A DNA stretch of 64,000 bases from Moringa oleifera (lineage: Eukaryota > Streptophyta > Magnoliopsida > Brassicales > Moringaceae), in NCBI GenBank assembly GCA_021397835.1, contig JAJFZO010000902.1, positions 840,001 to 904,000 of the forward strand, in the 5' to 3' direction. How positions within the stretch are numbered: position 1 is the first letter of the stretch; every line of letters starts with the position of its first letter. Positions 35,701-48,320 of the stretch are shown here, piece by piece. The position numbers and the translations under genes are program-made. The notes under the pieces are model-generated. The model ran no database searches, was not told the DNA's origin, and worked only from the letters and a program-made list of their open reading frames with translations.

Positions 35701-38700
35701 CTTATTTATTATGTTATCTTCTTTGTTTTTTTTAGTTCTTTGTTCTTTATTATTGTGTATGTTCAATATTCTCCGTTTTCGTATGTTATTTTTCGCATGT
35801 TCGTTCCTATTTTTTGTAAATATTCTCTATTTTTTTTTAATTTTTGTATTTGTTCCCTTTTTCTTGTTTCTTGTTTCTTGTTTCTTGTTTCCTGTTTCTT
35901 GTTTTTTAATTTTTCTTTTTTTATCAATTCTTTACCTTTGTGCTTATTTTCTCTAGTATGTTTGTGTGATGGTTCTTGATTGTGTTAGTTTTATATGCTT
36001 TATTGTTGTATTTTTTTTTTTTGTTATTTGTTTTACATTCTCTATTCTTGTACTTGTTGCTTTTCTTCTTAGTTTATGTTTTTTTTATTTTTATGTTTAT
36101 TATTCTTATTTTACATTCCTTTTTTATTATTACATTTTGTGTTTGTGTTCTCTATTGTTTGTTTTCATATTTATTATTTAAGCTCTGCTTTTGTATTTGT
36201 TCTCGATTTTTATCTACTTTGTGCTTGTTTCTTCATTATGTTTTCATTCTTCTTTACCATTATTCTTTTAGTTTTTTGTTTGTTCTTTGCAGTTAGTATT
36301 TTTATCACCTTTGTATTTTATTTGTTCTTGTTTTATGTTATTTGTTCTTATATTTGTTTGTGTTTTGCGTTCTTTTTTTTTTGTGTTTATTTTCTTATTG
36401 TTTATTTTATGTTGCTTTCTTTCCTAGTTTTCTTTCTTTTGTGCTTATCTTGTGCTTTTCTATCTATTATCGGTTTTTTTTTTCTGTGTCCATTCTTGGT
36501 TAAGTTTTTTGTTCATGTTCTTTTTCATTCTTAAGATTCTTTAGTTGTTTTTTTTATCCTTTTTTGTGCTTATTTTATTCCTTTGTTATAAATTTGTTCT
36601 TTGATTTCTATTTTTGTGGTTGTACATATATTTTCTCTACTTTCATGATTGCTCTTGTGTTTGTTTTCTGCTATGTTTTTTATTCTTTTTCTTCTTTATT
36701 GTTATATTTGATCACTATTTTACCATTGTATTTGTTTATGTCCTTTTTGTATGGGTTATTTTTTTTTTGTACTTCTTTTTTATTTATATGCTTATTTATT
36801 ATGTCATCTTGTTTGCTTTTTTTAGTTCTTTGTTCTTTATTATTGTGTATGTTCAATATTCTTCATTTTCGTATGTTATTTTTCATATGTTCGTTCCTAT
36901 TTTTTGTACTTATTCTCTATTTTTTTTAATTTTTATATTTGTTCCCTTTTTCTTGCTTCTTCTTTCCTTTTTCTTGTTTTATAATTTTTCTTTTTTTATC
37001 AATTCTTTACTTTTGTGCTTATTTTCTCTAGTATGTTTGTGTGATGGTTCTTGATTGTGTTAGTTTTATGTGCTTTATTGTTGTATTTTCTTTTTTTTTT
37101 TGGTTATTTGTTTTACGTTCTCTATTCTTGTACTTGTTTTTTTTCTTATTGTTTTTCTTCTTAGTTTATGTTTTTTTTTATTGTTATGTTTTGTGCTTGT
37201 GTTATTTATTATTTATTTTTATGTTTATTATTCTTATTTTATATTTCTTTTTTATTATTATATTTTGTGCTTGTGTTTTTTATTATTTATTTTTATATTT
37301 ATTATTTATGCTCTGTTTTGTATTTGTTCTCGATTTTTATCTACTTTGTGCTTGTTTCTTCATTATGTTTGCATTCTTCTTTACCATTATTCTTTCAGTT
37401 TTTTGTTTGTTCTTTACTGTTAGTATTTTTATCGTCTTTGTATTTTATTTGTTCTCGTTTTATATTATTTGTTCTTATATTTGTTTGTGTTTTGTGTTCT
37501 TTTTTTTGTGTTTGCTTTCTTATTGTGTATTTTATGTTACTTTCTTTCTTTTTTTCCTTTCTTTTGTGCTTATCTTGTGCTTTTCTATCTATTATCGGTT
37601 TTTTTTCTGTGCCATTCTTGGTTAAGTTTTTTGTTCATATTCTTTTTTATTCTTAAGATTCTTTAGTTGTTTTTTATCATTTTTTGTGCATATTTTATTC
37701 CTTTGTTATAAATTTGTTCTTTGATTTTTATTTTCGTGGTTGTACATATATTTTCTCTACCTTCATGACTGCTCTTGTGTTTGTTTTCTGCTATGTTTTT
37801 TATTCTTTTTCTTCTTTATTGTTATATTTTATCACTATTTTACCATCGTATTTGTTTATGTCCTTTTTGTATGGGTTATTTTTTTTTGTCCTTCTTTTTT
37901 ATTTATATGCTTATTTATTATGTCATCTTCTTTGCTTTTTTTAGTTCTTTGTTCTTTATTATTGTGTATGTTCAATATTCTCCGTTTTCGTATGTTTTTT
38001 TCTTTTTTTTCTTTATTCTTTTATTTCTTCCTATGTTTGCATTTCTCTCTTTCTTTTTTTTTTTTTTGAGTTTGTATTTTGTTATCTATTTTGTCTTTAT
38101 TTTAATTCTTTTTTTAAGATTTTGTTCTTTTATTTTATTTTTATTTTGTTTTTGTGGCTTTTTTTTATTTTCAGTTTTCTTGTTTGTACTCCATTATTTA
38201 TCTTTGGGCTTGTTCTCTAAGTTATTGTTTCTCATTGTTTATGTTTTTCTTTTTTCGTTCTTATGGTTCGTTCCTATTTTTTGTGCTTATTCTCTATTTT
38301 TTTAATTTTTGTATTTGCTCCCTTTTTCTTGTTTCTTGTTTCTTGTTGCCTATTTTTTAATTTTTCCTTTTTTATCAATTCTTTACTTTTGTGCTTATTT
38401 TCTCTAGTATGTTTGTGTGATGGTTCTTGATTGTGTTAGTTTTATGTGCTTTATTGTTGTATTTACTTTTTTTTTAATTTGTTTTACGTTCTCTATCCTT
38501 GTACTTGTTGTTTTTCTTCTTAGTTTATGTTTTTTTATTGTTATGTTTTGTGCTTGTGTTCTTTATTATTTATTTTTATGTTTATTATTCTTATTTTATA
38601 TTCCTTTTTTATTATTACATTTTGTGCTTGTGTTCTCTATTGTTTATTTTTATATTTATTATTTATGCTCTGCTTTTGTATTTGTTTTCGATTTTTATCT

Positions 38701-40290
38701 ACTTTGTGCTTGTTTCTTCATTATGTTTGCATTCTTCTTTACCATTATTCTTTCAGTTTTTTGTTTGTTCTTTACTGTTAGTATTTTTATCGTCTTTGTA
38801 TTTTATTTGTTCTCGTTTTATGTTATTTGTTCTTATATTTTTTTGTGTTTTGTGTTCTTTTTTTTGTGTTTGTTTTCTTATTGTTTATTTTATGTTACTT
38901 TCTTTCTTTTTTTTTTTCTTTCTTTTGTGCTTATCTTGTGGTTTTCTATCTATTATCGGTTTTTTTTCTGTGCCATTCTTGGTTAAGTTTTTTGTTCATG
39001 TTCTTTTTTATTGTTAAGATTCTTTAGTTGTTTTTTATCCTTTTTTGTGCTTATTTTATTCCTTTGTTATAAATTTGTTTCTTTGATTTCTATTTTCATG
39101 GTTGTACATATATTTTCTCTACCTTCATGACTGCTCTTGTGTTTGTTCTCTGCTATGTTTTTTATTCTTTTTCTTTTTTATTGTTATATTTGATCACTAT
39201 TTTACCATTGTATTTGTTTATGTCCTTTTTGTATGGGTTTTTTTTGTGCTTCTTTTTTATTTATATGCTTATTTATTATGTCATTTTCTTTGCTTTCTTT
39301 AGTTCTTTGTTCTTTATTATTGTGTATATTCAATATTCCCCGTTTTCATATGTTATTTTTCTTTTTTTTCTTTATTCTTTTATTTCTTCCTATGTTTGCA
39401 TTTTTCTCTTTCTTTTTTTTTTTTGAGTTTGTATTTTGTTATCTATTTTGTCTTTATTTTAATTCTTTTTTAAAGATTTTGTTCTTTTATTTTATTTTTT
39501 ATTTTGTTTTTGTGGCTTTTTTTTTTATTTTCAGTTTTCTTGTGTGTACTCCATTATTTATCTTTGGGCTTGTTCCCTAAGTTATTGTTTCTCATTGTTT
39601 ATGTTTTTCTTTTTTCATTCTTATGATTCGTTCCTATTTTTTGTGCTTATTTTCTATTTTTTTAATTTTTGTATTTGCTCCCTTTTTCTTGTTTCTTGTT
39701 TCTTGTTTCCTGTTTCCTGTTTTTTAATTTTTCCTTTTTTATCAATTCTTTACTTTTGTGCTTATTTTTTCTAGTATGTTTGTGTAATGGTTCTTGATTG
39801 TGTTAGTTTTATGTGCTTTATTGTTGTATTTTCTTTTTTTTTTTTTTTGTTATTTGTTCTACATTCTTTGTTCTTGTACTTGTTGTTTTTCTTGTTATTT
39901 TTCTTCTTAGTTTATGTTCTTTTTTATTGTTATGTTTTGTGTTTGTGTTCTTTATTATTTATTTTTATATTTATTATTCTTATTTTATATTTCCTTTTTA
40001 TTATTACATTTTGTGCTTTTGTTCTCTATTGTTTATTTTTATATTTATTATTTATGCTCTGCTTTTGTATTTGTTCTCGATTTTTATCTACTTTGTACTT
40101 GTTTCTTCATTATGTTTTCATTCTTCTTTACCATTATTCTTTTAGTTTTTTGTTTGTTCTTTACTGTTAGTATTTTTATCGTCTTTGTATTTTATTTGTT
40201 CTCATTTTATGTTATTTGTTCTTATATTTGTTTGTGTTTTGTGCTCTTTTTTATTCTTATTATGTTCTGCTTGTTCTTTACTTTTTAACG
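32770..40290. repeat. Higher-order tandem repeat, ~1.1-kb unit, inside the T-rich tract
   Basis: A landmark reading TTCTTAAGATTCTTTAGTTG recurs at 33221, 34333, 35440, 36528, 37660 and, with one change, 39011, giving spacings of 1112, 1107, 1088, 1132 and 1351 bp. Between landmarks the units agree over long stretches, for example the TTATATTTGATCACTATTTT block and the TATCGGTTTTTTT block. The fifth and sixth units both contain an extra ~290-bp segment (37990-38280 and 39360-39640). Partial units flank the array, from about 32770 and to about 40240. By eye the copies differ at only a few positions per 60-base line, so this array is much younger than the surrounding tract. Confidence 0.88.
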
Positions 40291-40682
40291 TTTGTGCTAT
40301 TCTAATATTATTGTTGTTTTTCTCTTTGTATTTGTTATTGATTTTGTACTTGTTTTTTGTTTTTACTTTTGTGTTTGTTCTTTGTATTCTTTTCTTGTGT
40401 ATGTTTGTATTTTTTTATTTGTACACTTGTTCTTTGTTCTTTGTTAGTTTTTTTAAATTTTTGTTTTTTTATTTTTAGTTCATTTTCTTATGCTTATTTG
40501 TATCCTTTGTTCTTGTATTTGTTCTCTGATTTCTAATTTTATTGTTGTGGATTTATTTTCTTTACTTTCATACTTGCTTTTTGTGTTTATACTATATTCT
40601 CTACTGTTGTTTTTGTTCCTTGTTGTTGTATTTGTTCATTATTCTCTACTACTATACTAAGTAGTTTATGCTCTTTTGTGCT

Positions 40683-40684
<2 letters not shown>

Positions 40685-40715
<31 letters not shown>
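40685..40715. repeat. Uninterrupted poly-T run of 31
   Basis: Thirty-one consecutive T residues, the longest homopolymer in the window. Length is uncertain in most sequencing chemistries. Confidence 0.9.
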
Positions 40716-40718
<3 letters not shown>

Positions 40719-42369
40719 TTTTCATTGTACTTTTTTTTTCATTTTACTTAGTTTTTGTGCTAATTTCTTATTTATGTGTTCTTTACTTTTTTTTCTTTAT
40801 TATTTGTTTTTTTTTGTTGTGCATGTTCATTATCTTCTATTTTTAACACTGTTTTATTGTTAAGTCCTTTTTCTTTTTTATTATAAATTTTTATGTTTTT
40901 CTTTCTATTTTTCTAAGTTTATATTTTGTTATTTTTTTAGTTTCTTCTTTTTTATTTTAGTTCATTGTTATATTATTGTGATTATTCTTTTTTTTATTTT
41001 TTATGCTTTATTATTGTTTTTTAATAATTATTATTTCATATTTTATTTTTTATATTTTTTTTTATTTTTTGTGTTGATTCCTATTTCTTGTTTTTATACT
41101 TGTTCCTTGTGTTTTTTTTTTTTTGGTATTAATTCTTTGCCTTTATGCTTGTTTTTTCTATTATGTTTTTTCAGACGGTTCTCTTTTCTTTCTTTTTTTT
41201 TTTTTTTTGGTTTGTTTTATGTTCATTGTTGTTACATTTGTTCACATTTTTTTAATTTATTGTTGCTTGTTCAACATTTCCTGTTCTTGTACTTGTTCTT
41301 ATTTTATAATTCTTTTTATTATGTGCTTGTTTTTATATTTTTTATATGTTTAATTGTTTTGTTTGCTCTAGATTTTTGTGTGAGTTTTTTTTATTGTTCT
41401 TCATTACATTTTTTCTTGTTTGCTATTATTCTTATATATTTTGCCTATTCTTTATTGTTATTGTTCTTATCATCTATGTGTTTTTTTGTCCTTTTATGCT
41501 ATCTGTTTCTTGTGTCTATTTTTTGTTATGTGTTTATTCACTTGTTCACTTTCTTTTCTTTTTTTTGTGTTTTTTTTGTTTTCTTTATATGTATGTCTTT
41601 TGTTCTTTGTCTTTTTTTTAATATTATTTTTTAGTTTTTTGCTACTACATTTGTTAATTCTTTCTAATTTTTATACATGTTTTTTCTCATGCTTTTTGCT
41701 TTCTTTTTTTCCATGTTAGTTCTTTGTTCCCTTTTTAAATTATTTGCTTTTTATTATTTATTTGTGTTTTTTTGTTTTTGCGATTTTGTTTGTTCATTAT
41801 TCTTTCTTTCTAATATTGTTCTCTATTTTTTTTTGTTTTCACTGCTTAATTTTTTAAGTTTCTATGTTCATTCTTTATTGTGTATAAATGTATTTGTTCT
41901 TTATTATTATAGTTCTTATAAATGTCATGCATTTGTTTTTTATTCTTATTTTATGTTTTTTGGTTCTTACACGTGCATTTTTTTTTGTTTTTATGTTTGT
42001 TCTTTGTTTTATACTCTCGTATTTGTTTCATTTTTTTATTTTTGTATTGTTTTTTGCTTTCTTTTCTTGTTTTTATTATTTGGCTAACTGCTTATTATCT
42101 TTATTTTGCCTTGCATTGAATTTATCTTCTTTGTTTTAATATTTTCCTATTTTTATTCTCTTTTTTCTATTTTTATGTTAATCCTTTACCTTTGTGTTTT
42201 CAAATTTTTTATTGGTGTTTATTTTGTTTTTTATGTGTTCATTATTTTTTTATGCTTGTTTTGCTCTTGCATTTTTTTCTCACTTTTTTTGCTTGATTTC
42301 CATAAAAAATTTCCCTTGTTCTTTGTTCAATATTTATTAGTTAGTTTGTTTCAAATATAAACTGCTTAA

Positions 42370-43085
42370 AAGATAAGCTTTAAATGCTAACCCCTAACCC
42401 TAATCCTTAGACCCAAACCCTACAGCCTTAAACCTTAAGCATAAAACCAAAAACAGAAACCTCTAAACCTTAATCTCTACACCTTAAACCCTAACCATAA
42501 ACCCTAAACCCTACATTATAACTCTAAAATCCAAAACCAAAAACCTTAAGCCCTAAACCCTAAACACTAACCCTAAACCATAACCTTTAAATACTGAACC
42601 CTAACCCCTAAAATCTATACCCTAAACTTTAAACAAGAACCCTAAACCCTAAATCCAAACCTTAACCCCTTAGCTCTTAAATCATGAACCCTAAACCCTA
42701 AACCCTAAACCTTAAACCTTAAACTCCAAAACTAATAAACCCAAAATCTTAATCCCTAATCTCAAACCATTGACCATTTAACCCAAACTAAACTCTAAAC
42801 CTCAACCTTGTATCCTAAACTCAAAACCCTGTCCTTAAACCCTAAATCCTAACCATTAAACTGTAACCTACCTTCGTCGTTAAACCTGAAATCCTAAATT
42901 GTAAATTATAAATCATAAACCCTTAACCCTAACTTCAAAACTAAAACCCTAAACCATAAAACCTAACTCTTTAACCCATAATTCTAACACTAATCCTTAA
43001 ACCTTAACCACTACACCATACTTTAAACCCTAATAGTTAAACACTAAACACTACTCCCTAACCCTTGAACACTCAACCCTTTATT
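42370..43085. repeat. Telomere-like degenerate repeat, CCCTAAA orientation
   Basis: Degenerate CCCTAAA words with variants (CCTTAAA, CCCTAAT, CCATAAA). The best run is near 42689-42712 with three perfect units. This is the plant Arabidopsis-type telomere repeat as it would read at the left end of a chromosome, but it is internal and strongly mutated. Confidence 0.88.
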
Positions 43086-45722
43086 TTGGGGCCAAGGGTT
43101 TACTGATTAGGGTTTAGGGTTTAGAGTTTAGGATTTATAGTTTAAGTTCTAAGGTTCACTATTTATGTCTTAAGGTTTAGGATTTAAAGGTTATAAGTTA
43201 TGGTTGAAGGGCTAGTATTTCAAGGTTGGGCATTAGGGATTAGGCAAAGGCTCAAGGTTCAATGTTTAAGGCTATGGTTATTGGTTTAGGGTTAATTGTT
43301 TAAGGTTTAGGGTTTAAAAGAGGGCTTAAGGAGTAAGGTTTAAGGGTTCTGTGGTTATGGTCTATGGTTCAGCGGTTATGGTATGGGGGTTAGGGGTTTG
43401 GCTTCAAAGTTTATGGGTTAGGATTTAGGGATTAGGGTTTTGCTTTAAGGTTTAAGGGTTAGCATTTAAAGTTATAGTGTGAGTGGTTAGGGTTTTAAGG
43501 TTAGGGGTTAGCATTTATGGTTAAGGTGCTAACAGTTAGGGTTTAGAAGTTATACGTTTAAATTTGGGGTTTAAGGTTTTAGGTGTAAAGTTTAAAGTTT
43601 GGGCTTTAGGGTTTAAGGCTTAGCAGTGAGGGTTTAAGGTTTAGGATTTAATATGTAGGGTTTAAACGTTAGGGCTTAGGATTTAGGTGTTTGGTTTATA
43701 GTTAAAAGTTTAGGGGTTATTGTTTAGGGTTTTAGGCAAGGGTTTAAGGTTTACTATTTAAAGTTTAGGTTTAGATTTTAAGTTTTAGAAGTTTAACATT
43801 TTGCATTTAGGGACTAGGGTTTAGGGGTTAGGTTTTACAGGTTCGAGTCTAGGAGTTAGGGATTGTTTAAGGTTTAAGGTCTAATGGCTATGGTTTAAGG
43901 TTTAAGGTTTAAGGTTTAGGGGCTAAGGGTAGTGTTTAATGTTTAGGGCTCAAAGGTTCGGGTTTACGAGCTGAGGGTTTGGGTTTAGGATTGAAGATTT
44001 TTAGGATTTGAGGTTTAAAGTTTAGAGTTTAGGGTTTAGGGGTTAAGATTCTTATTCAAGGTTTAGCGTTTAAGGGTTAGAATTTATGATTTAAGGGCTA
44101 GGATTTAGGATTTATGGTTTAGGGTTTAAGGTTGAGCGATTAAGGTTGAGGTTTAAGGTTGAGTGGTAGGGGCTTAACAACTAATGTTTGGGGTTTAAGG
44201 TTAGAATTATGATTTAAGGGATAAGTTTTGGGGTTTAGGTGTTATTGGTTAAGGTTTAAGGCTCAGGACTTAGGGTTTAAGGGTGTGAGGTTATAGTTAA
44301 GGATTAAGTTTTGGGTTTACTGTTTATAGTTTTGGTTTTATATCTCAAGATTATGATTTAGAGTTTAGAGGTTTGGGTTTATGAGTTATGGGTTTGTGTT
44401 TAGGTAAAGATTTAGAATTAAGGTTGAGGTTTAAAGATTAGAATTTAGGATTTGGAGTTTAGGTTTAAAGATTTAGGGTTTTGGATTTATGGCTTAGAGG
44501 TTAAGGTTTAAGGTTTAGGATTTATAATTTAGCGTTTAGGGCTTTGAGTTTATGGTTTAGAGTATAGAGTTTAAGGTTTAAGGTTTAGAGTTTATGGTTC
44601 AAGGGTTATGGTTTTTGGTTTATGAATTAGGGGTTTAGGATTGTGTTTATAATTTAGGGTTCGGGGTGTAGAAATTAGTGGTTAGGCTTTAAGGTTTAGG
44701 ATTTGGGGTTAAGGTTTTAGGGGTTAGAGTTTAACGGTTAACGTTTCAAATTTAGGGCTTAGTGCTATGGTTTAAGGCTTACATGTTCAGATTTGGGTTC
44801 TAGGGTTTAAGTTTTATGGTTAAGGGTTCATAGTTTAGATTTAAGGCTTAGGGTTAAAGGGTTATGGATTAGGGTTTAGATGTTAGGGTATAGGGATTAT
44901 GGTTTAGCATTTAGCTTTTAAGGTTTTAGACTTTGTGTTTGTTGTATAAGGTTTAAAGTTTGAGGGACAGGGTTTCGGATTTAGGGTTTGGGGTTTAAGG
45001 TCTAGATTGTAGGCTTAGGAGTAAGGTTTTAGGATCTGAGGTTTAGGATTTAGGTGTTAAGGTTTAGGGTGTAGGGGTCAGGTTAAGATTTAGGGGTTAA
45101 AGTTCATGGTTAAAGGGTTAGTCTTTAGGGCTTAGGGCTTAGGATTAAAGGTTAGGGTTTTGGGTTTATGGTTTATCATTTTAGGAAAACAATTAGAATT
45201 TAGGGTTTAGGGATTATGTTTGAAGGTTTAATGGTTAGATTTAGGTGTTAAAGTTTACAGGTTAAAGATTAGGATTAGGGGATTACAATTTACGATTTAG
45301 GGGATCGGGTTTATTAGCTAGGGGTTAGGATTTCTAAGATTTAGGGGTTAAGTTTTAGGGTTAAAGGTTCAACATTTAAGATTTAAGGCATAGGGTTTGA
45401 GGTTCAGGCTATAAAGTTTAGATTTAAGGTTTAAAAGGGTAGGGTATTAGGTTTGGGAGAGTTTAAGGTTAGGGGCTATCGGTTAGTTTTTAGGATTTAA
45501 AGTTTAAGTTGTAGTATTTAGGGATTAGAGTTTAGGGTTTTGGGGTTAGGATTTAAGGGTTAAAGCTCAAAGTTTAAGGTTTAAGATTTAGAGTTTACGG
45601 TTTTATGGTTAGGGCTAAGGTTATCAGTTTAGGGTCTATAAGTTAAGGATTAGGGTTTTGGGCTAATGGTTTGAGACTAGGTTTTAGGGTTTAAGCTTTT
45701 AGGTTTAAGGTTTAGGGGTTAA
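43086..45722. repeat. Telomere-like degenerate repeat, TTTAGGG orientation
   Basis: About 2.6 kb of degenerate TTTAGGG words (GGTTTAAGGTTTAGG and similar) on the plus strand, opposite in orientation to the preceding block. Perfect tandem units are short, for example GATTAGGGTTTAGGGTTTAG near 43108. The degeneracy indicates long internal residence or growth by slippage rather than recent telomerase addition. Confidence 0.9.
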
Positions 45723-46300
45723 GGGTAACACAAGAGTGGTTATAGTACCACATTTAGCTAATGATGCTATGTGAAGGACAATTGGTATGCACCTTAGCAA
45801 TCTTGAAGAGATATTGACTTCCCTTTTTTCTTAAACAAATGCATTTAATAATTTAGTTATTAGCAAAAACTTAATCATTTTGGACTTAACGATTTTTTGA
45901 AATCCCAATGCATTGGGGTTGTTCTATGCACTAGTATTTATTTTCATGCTTTAGACTTAGAAGAGTGCTTAGACTTTAGTTGTATGTGTAGAACCTCTTT
46001 GAGTTCTCTTTTCCATCTTTGTATATCTCTGGTTAGGAGCCACTGAGTGGTAAAAAAACATCTCTATGTCTCTTAGGGTGATGTTTTATATCCTTTTTAG
46101 TGGTGAGTTGTAAGTTTTCTATGTCATTATTAATAGTTATAAGGTTTCTGTATCCTTTTGGTATTAATTAGATGGTAAGCCTTTTATATTTTATTTTCAT
46201 TCAAATTTATTCAAATGTGTGCTTGTACATTCCAAACAATTTTTCTAGCAAAATTACATCATTTTTATTCATAATACCATTACTTTAAAATACGATATCA
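45723..46300. other. Non-repeat island inside the telomere-like tract
   Basis: About 0.58 kb of ordinary-complexity sequence between two TTTAGGG-orientation blocks. Both edges lie next to AAGGG (TTAAGGGTAAC on the left, CAAAGGGCTAAG on the right). It could be an inserted element with a short target duplication, or older DNA into which repeats expanded. No open frame of note and no terminal inverted repeat was seen. Confidence 0.6.
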
Positions 46301-46915
46301 AAGGGCTAAGGTTTTAGGTTTAAGGTTTTGGGATTAAGGTTTAGTATTAAGGGTTTAAGAGTTAGGGTTTAGGTTGCAATGTTTAGGGTCTAGAGATTAA
46401 GGTGTTGACGTGTTAGGGTTCAGAGTTTAGTGCTTAGGGTTTAGGGGTTAGGTGTTAGAGGTTACAGGTTAGGTTTAGGATTTGGGATTCAAGACTTAAG
46501 GTTTAAGGTTTGGAATTTAGAGTGCAAGGTTTAGGTTTTAGAATTTAGACTATAGAATAGGTCTAAGGGTTACAATTTAGGTTTTAGAATTTAGGGTTTG
46601 AGCTTTAAAGTTAAGGCGTATGGTTTTGGGGTTATGGTTTAAGATGCAGTTTTCAAGAGTTTAGATTTACGGTTTAAGGTTTAAAACCTACATAAAGGTT
46701 TCATGATTCTGGTTTATACTTTAAGGTTTAGGATTTAAAGGTTAAGGGTTTAGGATTTAGTGTTTATGAGTTTGGATTTAAGGTTTGAGGGGTTATAGTT
46801 TAAGATTTAAGACTTAATGTTTATGCTTTAGGATTTAACAGATATGATTTTAGGTTTAGGATTTAGGTTTAGGAGTTAGGATTTCGTGTTTAAAATGTAG
46901 TGGATCAGGTTTAGT
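46301..46915. repeat. Telomere-like degenerate repeat, TTTAGGG orientation, continuation
   Basis: Same word family and orientation as 43086-45722, resuming after the island and fading near 46915. Confidence 0.85.
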
Positions 46916-48320
46916 AGTTAGGCTTGTTGGTTAATGAGGCTGAGTTAAAGAGGCTAACGTGTATGAGTCCAAGAAATAATTCAATAGATAATTAAGCTTA
47001 ATAAAAATATAACCTAAGATATAGTTTAACTTGAAATTAATTTAACCTGATGTTTAATTGTACCTAAAAAATATGGCATACAATATAATTAGATCTCATA
47101 TATAATTGAGCCTATGATGTTATGAGCTGAATATAATTAAACTTGATATATAATTAGGCTTAATAAATAATTTGGACTAATACATAATGAGACCTAATGT
47201 GCATTAGCCCAAGATATAATTAGGCCTAATAATTGATTGGGGCTAAAATTTATTAGATCGAATAATTGTTATTCTTATTGTGCATGAACCCAAGAAATAA
47301 TTAGGCTAAGATTAAATAATTGAGTGCAATAATTAATTTGACTTAGCAATTAATTGGATTTAATAATTAATTGAGTCTAATAATTAATTGGCTAAGATTT
47401 AGTTCACTTAATAATTAGTTGGGTTTAAGATTTGATCAAATCTAATAAAAATTTCGGCTTAATATATAATTGGGATTAATAAAATATTAAGCTAGGAATG
47501 AAATAAGCTTCATAAAATATAAGGTTTAAGATATAATTGACGTCAATGATTAATAGGGCCTGGCATCCATGAGTGCAAAAAAAAATTAGGCCTAATGACG
47601 AATTCGATCTAATTATTTATTAATTAAGCTTACAATATGTTGGACCTAAAAAATAATTGGAGCTAGCATGTAAGCCTAAAAATTAAATTCATTAGGCCTA
47701 ATAATTTAATTAGTTTATTAACTAATAAGTATAAGATTTACTTCAATCTAATAAAAAATAGGACTTAATAGATAATTAATGCTAATAAATAATTTAACTT
47801 AATATATTAGGACTATACAAAATAGGACTAAATAATTCATAAATTTAAGATATAACTGAGCTTAGTAATTATATTCGCCTTAATATGCATAAGCCTAATA
47901 AATGACTTAGGAACAAATTAGGCCTCAAAATAATTAGACTCAAACTATAATCGGAGTTAAATATAATTACGTCTTATAAATAATTAGACTTTATGAGTAA
48001 TTAGATCTAATAATAAATAATAAGATCAAAGATAGAATTGGATATGTTGTCTATGAAACTAAGAAATAACGAAGAAAAAAAGTAGCTTTATGTATATTAA
48101 TTAGGCTTGAAAATTAATTGGGCCACAAAAATATTTTGACTTAATATGTAATTGAACGGAATAATTCATCATGCCAAATAATTAATTAGTTTTAATATTT
48201 AATTGAGTTTTAATAAAAAAATAATTATAATATTTAATTAGGCTTAAGAAAAAAAATAATAAATAATTGAGCTTAAAAATTAATTGAACCAAACAGTTCA
48301 ATGGGCCTATTTATTCTTAT
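46916..48320. repeat. Degenerate minisatellite of TAATTNGGCCTAAT-like words
   Basis: About 1.4 kb built from variants of TAATTAGGCCTAATAATTAATT and ATAATTGGGCTTAATA, with a loose period of about 11-14 bp. The core is nearly palindromic (AGGCCT, TAATTA). It abuts the telomere-like block and seems to be a separate repeat family. Confidence 0.8.

Larger units (their letters stand above)
30386..42358. repeat. 12-kb T-rich satellite-like tract
   Basis: Extremely T-dominated on the plus strand, built of short variable words such as TTTGTTCTTG, TTTGTGCTTATT and TTTATTATT. Word-level repetition is loose in the outer parts and organised into a long repeat in the centre. All open frames here encode only Phe/Leu/Cys/Val/Tyr/Ile-rich strings with no domain. 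It ends sharply where telomere-like CCCTAAA words begin. Sequences this biased usually behave as rigid poly(dA:dT)-like DNA that disfavours nucleosomes; that is general knowledge and was not measured here. Confidence 0.9.

Noticed and set aside
30392..42360. Dozens of long plus-strand open frames rich in Phe, Leu, Cys, Val and Tyr, looking like membrane proteins
   Set aside because: They arise because T-rich DNA rarely forms stop codons. Frames overlap in all three phases, have no domain, no charged residues and no gene structure, and simply repeat with the 1.1-kb DNA unit.
42370..46915. Ancient end-to-end chromosome fusion
   Set aside because: Orientation is CCCTAAA then TTTAGGG, the reverse of what two joined chromosome ends would give.
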